A DNA stretch of 64,000 bases, from NCBI RefSeq assembly GCF_024594815.1, contig NZ_JANJOU010000026.1, forward strand, positions 1 to 64,000. Direction: 5' to 3'. Shown in pieces: positions 59,245 through 64,000 of this stretch. The notes beneath the pieces were generated by a model. It was not told where the DNA came from, made no database searches, and saw only the letters and a list, made by a program, of their open reading frames with translations. The translations under genes were made by a program, and so were the position numbers. How positions within the stretch are numbered: position 1 is the stretch's first letter; the number at the start of each line of letters is the position of its first letter. Origin of the DNA: Roseomonas populi (GTDB taxonomy: Bacteria > Pseudomonadota > Alphaproteobacteria > Acetobacterales > Acetobacteraceae).

Positions 59245-60452
59245 CCCCGATGGCCCTGGACCTAGCCGAACTCTCCTATCCCATGCAGCGGAGCTGTCCC
59301 TTCCACCCGCCGGAGGCTTACGCGCCGCTGCGGGAGAACCAGCCCTTCGCTCGGGTGCGGCTCTGGGACGGCTCCCACCCCTACCTGCTGACCCGGTATG
59401 AGGACATCCGGGCGGTGCTGGCCGAGCCGCGCTTCTCCTGCGAGCCCGTGCGGGAGGGATTCCCGCACGTCTATGAGGGCCGGATGGTGGCCGACAAGGC
59501 CGACCGTTCCTTCCTGCGCCTGGACAATCCGGAGCACGACCGGCTCCGCCGCATGGTGACGAAGGAGTTCACTGTGAAGAAGGTGCAGGCGCTGCGCCCC
59601 TACATCCAGGCCACGGTGGACCGGCTGATCGACAACTACGCCGCCATGCCGCAGGGCAGCGACTTCGTCGAGCACTTTGCCGCACCGCTGCCGACCGACA
59701 TCATCACGTTGCTGCTCGGCATTCCCTACGAGGATCATGAGATCTTCCACCGGGCGACGCGGATCCAATTCGGGTCGAGATCCACCCCGGCAGAGGTACG
59801 GGAATCCCTGGCCGAGCTGTTCGGCTACCTGGATGCCCTGATCACCCGCAAGGAGGCCGAGCCGGCGGACGATGTCGTCTCCCGCCTCGTGCACGACCAG
59901 TACCGGCCCGGTCACATCGACCGGATCACCCTCATCAACATCGTCCGCCTCCTGCTCAGCGCCGGACACCAGACCACCCAGAACATGACCGCACTGGGCG
60001 TGCTGACGCTGCTGCAGCACCCGGACCAGCTCGCCCTCATCCGTGCGGACGCCTCCCTCATCCCGGGGGCGGTGGAGGAGCTGCTGCGCTTCTCCAGCAT
60101 CCTCCACACCGGTGCCCGCCGCGTGGCGCTGGAGGACATCGACGTGAACGGCCATCTCGTTCGGGCGGGAGAGGGGGTGATCTGCTCCATCCCGGCCGCC
60201 AACCGTGACGGGGAGCTCTTCCCCGATCCCGACCGCTTCGACGTGACCCGCGATGCCGGCCCGCACGTCGCCTTCGGCTTCGGCGTGCACCAGTGCCTGG
60301 GGCAGGTGCTCGCGCGGGCGGAGCTGCAGATCGTCTACGAGACGCTTTTCCGCCGGCTGCCGGAGCTACGCCTGGCCGTGCCGTTCGAGAGCCTGCGCTT
60401 CCGGCACGACATGTTCGTCTACGGTGTGCACGAGCTGCCGCTGGCCTGGTGA
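59241..60452 (+). CDS. Cytochrome P450 (CYP105-like)
   Basis: 403-residue soluble bacterial P450. Haem Cys352 in FGFGVHQCLGQ, ExxR at Glu280-Arg283 (EELLR), I-helix AGHQTT at 241-246. In most P450s the I-helix reads AGxE/DT; here Gln244 replaces the acid that helps proton delivery, while Thr245 is kept. LLQHPDQLALIRADASLIP and ANRDGELFPDPDRFD are typical of the CYP105/107 side. A ferredoxin and a reductase are encoded downstream in the same operon, so the whole chain is present. Substrate is probably a terpenoid or alicyclic acid, by context. Confidence 0.93.
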   Translation: MTPMALDLAELSYPMQRSCPFHPPEAYAPLRENQPFARVRLWDGSHPYLLTRYEDIRAVLAEPRFSCEPVREGFPHVYEGRMVADKADRSFLRLDNPEHDRLRRMVTKEFTVKKVQALRPYIQATVDRLIDNYAAMPQGSDFVEHFAAPLPTDIITLLLGIPYEDHEIFHRATRIQFGSRSTPAEVRESLAELFGYLDALITRKEAEPADDVVSRLVHDQYRPGHIDRITLINIVRLLLSAGHQTTQNMTALGVLTLLQHPDQLALIRADASLIPGAVEELLRFSSILHTGARRVALEDIDVNGHLVRAGEGVICSIPAANRDGELFPDPDRFDVTRDAGPHVAFGFGVHQCLGQVLARAELQIVYETLFRRLPELRLAVPFESLRFRHDMFVYGVHELPLAW

Positions 60453-60462
60453 GGAGGGAACC

Positions 60463-60657
60463 ATGCGCGTCACCATCGACAAGAGCCGCTGCATCGCCGC
60501 GGGCCAGTGCGTCCTCAACGCCCCCTTCGTCTTCGACCAGGGCGAAGAGGACGGGATCGTCATCCTGCTGAAGGAGAACCCGGCGCCGGAGCAGGAGGAG
60601 CACACGCGGCGCGCGGCGCGGCTCTGCCCCGCCGAGGCGATCAAGCTCCACGACTGA
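60463..60657 (+). CDS. Three-cysteine ferredoxin (3Fe-4S type), P450 partner
   Basis: 64-residue ferredoxin. Cys10 (KSRCIAAGQC16) and Cys55 (LCPAEAI) give the pattern C-x5-C-x38-CP; the position of the fourth Cys of 4Fe-4S proteins is not filled, so a [3Fe-4S] cluster as in CYP105-partner ferredoxins is expected. Ten bases after the P450 stop with GAGG upstream. Carries electrons from the flavin reductase encoded at 62756 to the P450. Confidence 0.92.
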   Translation: MRVTIDKSRCIAAGQCVLNAPFVFDQGEEDGIVILLKENPAPEQEEHTRRAARLCPAEAIKLHD

Positions 60658-60701
60658 GGCCGCGCGAAGAGCGGTCCGAGAGAGCGGCAAGGGAGGACGG
60701 C

Positions 60702-61973
60702 GTGGAAACTGGGGTGATGGAGCGGGCGGCGGAGCGGCCGGCCGCGGCGGGGGGGCTGGCGCTCGCCGGCATCAAGGTGCTCGACCTGACGCAGTGGGAG
60801 GCCGGGTCGGTCGCGGCGCAGACCCTCGCCTTCCTGGGCGCGGACGTGATGAAGATTGAGCGGCCGAAGGGGGGCGACCCCGCGCGCATCGCCTCCGCGG
60901 ATTCGGCGGACGCGGATTCGCTCTACTTCCTGGTGCTGAACGCCAACAAGCGCGGCGTGACGCTGGATCTCGGGAAGCCCGAGGGGAAGGAGCTGCTTCG
61001 GCGCCTGATCGAGCGGAGCGACGTGCTGCTGGAGAACTTCGCCCCCGGCACCATCGAGCGGCTCGGCTTCGGCTACGAGGCGGTGAGCGCCATCAACCCG
61101 CGTATCGTCTACGGCTCCGTCCGCGGCTTCAGTGACGAGAGCGAGTACCGGGATTTCCGCTGCTTCGACGCGATCGCGCAGAGCATGGGCGGCGCCGTCT
61201 CCATCAGCGGGGAGCCGGGCGGCGGCCCCGTGAAGCCGGGGCCGACCTTCGCCGACACCGGCACGGCGATGCACCTGGCGGTCGGCATCGTGGCGGCGCT
61301 GCACCAGCGCCACGCCACGGGGCGCGGGCAGCACGTGAAGGTGGCGATGCAGGAGGTGGTGGTGAACTTCTGCCGCATGGGCTTCGCCCGGCAGCAGATC
61401 ACGGGCCGCGCCGCGGAGCGCGTGGGCAACGGCTCCCCCAGCTCCTCCTCCGCGCCGTCCGGCATCTTTGCCTGCGCGGGCGGCGGGCCGAACGACCACT
61501 GCTTCATCTACACGGCACGCGACTCCATTACGGGCAACCGCCAGTGGAACACGCTGCTCCGGGTGATCGGACGGGAGGAGCTGATCGGCGACCCCCGCTA
61601 CGACGAGCCGCAGAAGCGCTTCGCCCGCCAGGAGGAGGTGGACGCGATCATCGCGCCCTGGATGCTCCGGCACGACAAGCGGGAGGCGATGGCGCTGCTG
61701 AACGGCGCCGGAGTCCCGGCCGGTGCCGTGATGGACACCTCCGACCTCATCGACGAGCCCTCCTTCCGCGCCACCGGCATGCTGACCGCCGTGCAGCACC
61801 CGAAGCGCGGGGAGATCGTGCTGCCGGGCTGGCCGGTGAGGATGAGCGAATCTCCGACGCCGCCGACGACCTGCCCGCCCCTGCTGGGCGAGCACACGGA
61901 GGTCGTTCTCGGCGAGATGCTGGACCTGCCGCCGGAGGAGATGCGGCGGCTGAAGGCGGAGGGCGTGATCTGA
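60702..61973 (+). CDS. CaiB/BaiF-type CoA-transferase (class III)
   Basis: 423 residues from GTG 60702. Family III CoA transferase: LAGIKVLDLTQWEAGSVAAQ, LGADVMKIERPKGGDP, NANKRGVTLDLGKPEGK, and the catalytic Asp in FADTGTAMHLAV. RGFSDESEYRDFRCFDAIAQ is in the usual substrate-loop place. It would move CoA from a donor such as succinyl-CoA to the carboxylic acid produced by the P450/SDR steps. The hydratase starts within its stop codon. Confidence 0.9.
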   Translation: METGVMERAAERPAAAGGLALAGIKVLDLTQWEAGSVAAQTLAFLGADVMKIERPKGGDPARIASADSADADSLYFLVLNANKRGVTLDLGKPEGKELLRRLIERSDVLLENFAPGTIERLGFGYEAVSAINPRIVYGSVRGFSDESEYRDFRCFDAIAQSMGGAVSISGEPGGGPVKPGPTFADTGTAMHLAVGIVAALHQRHATGRGQHVKVAMQEVVVNFCRMGFARQQITGRAAERVGNGSPSSSSAPSGIFACAGGGPNDHCFIYTARDSITGNRQWNTLLRVIGREELIGDPRYDEPQKRFARQEEVDAIIAPWMLRHDKREAMALLNGAGVPAGAVMDTSDLIDEPSFRATGMLTAVQHPKRGEIVLPGWPVRMSESPTPPTTCPPLLGEHTEVVLGEMLDLPPEEMRRLKAEGVI

Positions 61974-62743
61974 TGGATGGCGCGGACACCATCGACCTGT
62001 CCCGCGAGGGCCCGGTCGCCGTCATCACCCTGAACCGCCCGCAGGTGCGGAACGCGATCGACCTGGCCGCGGCCCATCGCCTCGCGGCGGCCGTGGACGC
62101 GGTGGAGGCGGACCCGGCGATTCGCATCGCGATCATCACCGGTGCGGGCGAGGTGGCCTTCAGCGCGGGGGCCGACCTGCGGGCCCGGGCGCGCGGCGAG
62201 GGACGCGCGGTGATCGCGCCGCACGGCTTCGCGGGCTTCGTGCGCCGCCCCCGCCGCAAGCCCTTCATCGCCGCGGTAAACGGCTTCGCGGTGGGCGGGG
62301 GGCTGGAAATCGCCCTTGCCTGCGAGCTGGTGGTGGCCGCGCCGCATGCGAGCTTCTCCCTGCCGGAGCCCATGCGCGGGCTGATTGCCGGCGGCGACTG
62401 CCTGCCCCTGGCCTTCCGCCGCCTGCCGCCCGCCCTGGCCTGGGAGGTGGCGCTGGCGGGGCGGCGCCTGATGGCCGAGGAGGCCCTGGCGGCGGGCATG
62501 GTCAACCGCGTCGCGCCGGACGTGCTGGGCACCGCGCGGGAGATGGCGCGCGCCGTGATGGCGGGCGCCCCGCGCGCGATCGAGGGCACAATCGCGCTGG
62601 CGCGGCGGCTAATGGCCGCGGCCCCGCCCGACTACGACGCGCTGGCGGAGCGGACGCAGGCCACCCTGATGGCGACCGCCGATGCGGCGGAGGCGGCGCG
62701 CGCCTTCGCGGAGAAGCGCGCGCCAGTCTGGGCTGACGCGTAA
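61973..62743 (+). CDS. Enoyl-CoA hydratase/isomerase family protein
   Basis: 256 residues starting at ATG 61973, overlapping the CoA-transferase stop by one base. Crotonase fold: AVITLNRPQVRNAI, SAGADLRARARG, AVNGFAVGGGLEIALAC, FSLPEPMRGLIAGG. The loop GEGRAVIAPHGFAGFVRRP is Arg-rich. Acts on the CoA ester formed by the preceding enzyme. Gly in ALACELVVAAPHASF region is normal; the exact reaction is open. Confidence 0.9.
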   Translation: MDGADTIDLSREGPVAVITLNRPQVRNAIDLAAAHRLAAAVDAVEADPAIRIAIITGAGEVAFSAGADLRARARGEGRAVIAPHGFAGFVRRPRRKPFIAAVNGFAVGGGLEIALACELVVAAPHASFSLPEPMRGLIAGGDCLPLAFRRLPPALAWEVALAGRRLMAEEALAAGMVNRVAPDVLGTAREMARAVMAGAPRAIEGTIALARRLMAAAPPDYDALAERTQATLMATADAAEAARAFAEKRAPVWADA

Positions 62744-62755
62744 GGGGAGAGCGGC

Positions 62756-63931
62756 ATGACGCGCGTGGTGATCGTCGGGGCGTCCGTCGCCGGGGTGGGT
62801 GTGGCCAATGAGCTGCGGCGCCTCGGCCATGCGGGCGAGGTCCTGCTGGTCGATGGCCAGGACCACCTGCCCTACGACCGTCCGCCCCTCTCCAAGGCGG
62901 TGCTGCTGGGCGAGGAGGCGGATGCAGGCCTGCCCTTCCACGAGGCCGCGCACTACGCCGGGATCGGCGTCGAGCTGGTGCTGGGCCGGGCTGCCGTGTC
63001 GCTGGACGCCGCCACGCGGACCATCACCCTGGCCGACGGGACGCGGCTGCGGGGCGATGCGGTCGTCATCGCCTCCGGCGCGCGGGCCCGGCACTTTCCC
63101 GCGGGGCTTGCCGAGGGCCCGGTCTGGACCATCCGCGACCTAGCCGACGCCCACGCGCTGCGGCGCCAGCTTCGCCCGGGGATGCGGCTGGCCGTCGTCG
63201 GCGGCGGCTTCGTGGGCGCGGAGGTCGCGTCCAGCGCGCGCAAGCTGGGCCTGGAGGTGACGATCTTTGAGGCCGCGCCGCTGCCCTTCCTGCGTATCCT
63301 CGGCCCCGCGGTGGCGACGGAGCTGGCGGCGCTGCACGAAGGGGCGGGCGTGGCCCTCCGCTGCGGGGTCACGGTGGATCGCATCTCCCGGCACGGGGCG
63401 GCGCAGCACCTGCACCTCTCGGACGGGGGAACCGAGGAGGCGGACCTCGTCGTGGCAGGGCTGGGTTGCCTGCCGAACGTCGAGTGGCTGGAGGGATCGG
63501 GCGTGCCCCTTCTCAACGGCATCCTCTGCGACGCCTCTGGCCGGACGGGGCTGGACGGCATCTTTGCGGCCGGTGACGCGGCGGCCTGGTTCAGCCCTCT
63601 CGCGGGCCGGCACGAGAGGCACGAGCACTGGACGGCGGCGCGGGAGCAGGCGCGGATCGTCGCCGCCGGTATCGCGGGCACGGAGGCGACCGCCTGGGAG
63701 GCCTTCGCGCCCTACTTCTGGTCCGACCTGCACGGGCGCCGGGTCCAGGTGCTGGGCGACACGGCGGGGGCCGAGGAGGTCCTCTTCGCGCACCGCGACG
63801 AGGCGCGCGGCGCCTTTCTGGCCGAGTACCGGCACGGGGGGCGCCTGGTCGGCGTGGTCGGCTGCAATGCGGGGGCGCGGACCATGCGCTACCTCGCGCG
63901 GCTCGCCCCTTCCGCGACCGTGGCGGCCTGA
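62756..63931 (+). CDS. FAD-dependent ferredoxin reductase
   Basis: 391-residue reductase of the putidaredoxin/rubredoxin-reductase type. FAD motif VIVGASVAGVGVANELRR, YDRPPLSKAVLLGE (class signature), NAD motif LAVVGGGFVGAEVAS, second FAD motif IFAAGDAAAW and a C-terminal interface domain. Completes the P450 electron chain with the ferredoxin at 60463. Acceptor specificity inferred from operon position. Confidence 0.92.
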   Translation: MTRVVIVGASVAGVGVANELRRLGHAGEVLLVDGQDHLPYDRPPLSKAVLLGEEADAGLPFHEAAHYAGIGVELVLGRAAVSLDAATRTITLADGTRLRGDAVVIASGARARHFPAGLAEGPVWTIRDLADAHALRRQLRPGMRLAVVGGGFVGAEVASSARKLGLEVTIFEAAPLPFLRILGPAVATELAALHEGAGVALRCGVTVDRISRHGAAQHLHLSDGGTEEADLVVAGLGCLPNVEWLEGSGVPLLNGILCDASGRTGLDGIFAAGDAAAWFSPLAGRHERHEHWTAAREQARIVAAGIAGTEATAWEAFAPYFWSDLHGRRVQVLGDTAGAEEVLFAHRDEARGAFLAEYRHGGRLVGVVGCNAGARTMRYLARLAPSATVAA

Positions 63932-63944
63932 GAGGCGCGCCGCT

Positions 63945-64000
63945 ATGCCCGCCTACATGGTCGCCGAGGTGGAGTTCATCCCCGGCCCCGCGCTGGACCG
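63945..64000 (+). CDS. DUF1330 family protein (start only)
   Basis: The window ends in the first 18 codons, MPAYMVAEVEFIPGPALDR, which match the opening of DUF1330 proteins (MPAYLIAEVEV). The gene is 13 bases after the reductase stop and therefore belongs to the P450 operon. Function unknown. Confidence 0.6.
   Translation, partial: MPAYMVAEVEFIPGPALD

Noticed and set aside
59241-63931. Secondary-metabolite biosynthetic cluster
   Set aside because: No synthase, prenyl or polyketide gene; CoA transferase, hydratase and FCD regulator favour degradation.

Overview
The window is GC-rich (roughly two thirds or more G+C by eye), nearly all coding sequence uses G/C third positions, and it is packed with tripartite-tricarboxylate (Bug/TctC-type) solute receptors, LysR regulators, CoA-dependent catabolic genes and IS5, IS110 and IS630 elements. 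That mix, with an ergothioneine pair and an MsrP-like system, points to an environmental alphaproteobacterium; an Acetobacteraceae (Roseomonas-like) host is my best guess, inferred from gene style only. No rRNA, tRNA or CRISPR array was seen.

Layout. 1-8169: a truncated IS630 transposase, a stand-alone photolyase FAD domain, a DUF6880 protein, an epoxide hydrolase broken by one stop codon, a dienelactone hydrolase, a shortened F420-reductase-like protein divergent from a LysR gene, a VOC protein and a glutathione S-transferase. 8170-9236: debris (a 95-bp dispersed repeat, a tyrosine-recombinase remnant, the tail of an alpha/beta hydrolase). 9237-18596: a TetR-controlled catabolic operon with a metal-dependent cyclase-family hydrolase, a 6-oxocamphor-hydrolase-like C-C hydrolase, three Bug receptors and a three-subunit molybdenum hydroxylase. 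18731-26842: two direct IS5 copies (left decayed, right full length but lacking its catalytic Glu) flank EthD, BdcA-like SDR, LysR, hydroxyisobutyrate-dehydrogenase-like, SDR, epoxide-hydrolase-like and VOC genes. 26846-28330: a frameshifted IS110 with a candidate bridge-RNA hairpin, and an SDR tail.

28421-37025: a LysR gene divergent from an operon of enoyl-CoA hydratase, ADP-forming acyl-CoA synthetase, FlK-like thioesterase, LLM flavin monooxygenase and three Bug receptors. 37181-44537: a flavin disulfide reductase, a membrane protein, EgtD and EgtB, an alpha/beta hydrolase, a TetR regulator with a recognisable operator, and an Asp/Glu racemase with a hexanucleotide repeat. 44653-48165: an MsrP-like molybdoenzyme, cytochrome b and DUF5666-like protein divergent from an ECF sigma/anti-sigma pair, with mirror-image ECF promoters between. 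48191-49855: three pseudogenes and the second copy of the 95-bp repeat.

49883-57399: two related LysR genes bracket a PrpD-family dehydratase, two Bug receptors, a quinone oxidoreductase and an isocitrate-lyase-superfamily enzyme. 57528-64000: a GntR/FCD regulator faces an SDR, cytochrome P450, three-cysteine ferredoxin, CaiB-type CoA transferase, enoyl-CoA hydratase, ferredoxin reductase and the start of a DUF1330 gene: a complete P450 chain coupled to CoA-ester degradation. Overall this is an accessory region of four or five catabolic islands, each with its own regulator, separated by mobile-element scars and recently inactivated genes.
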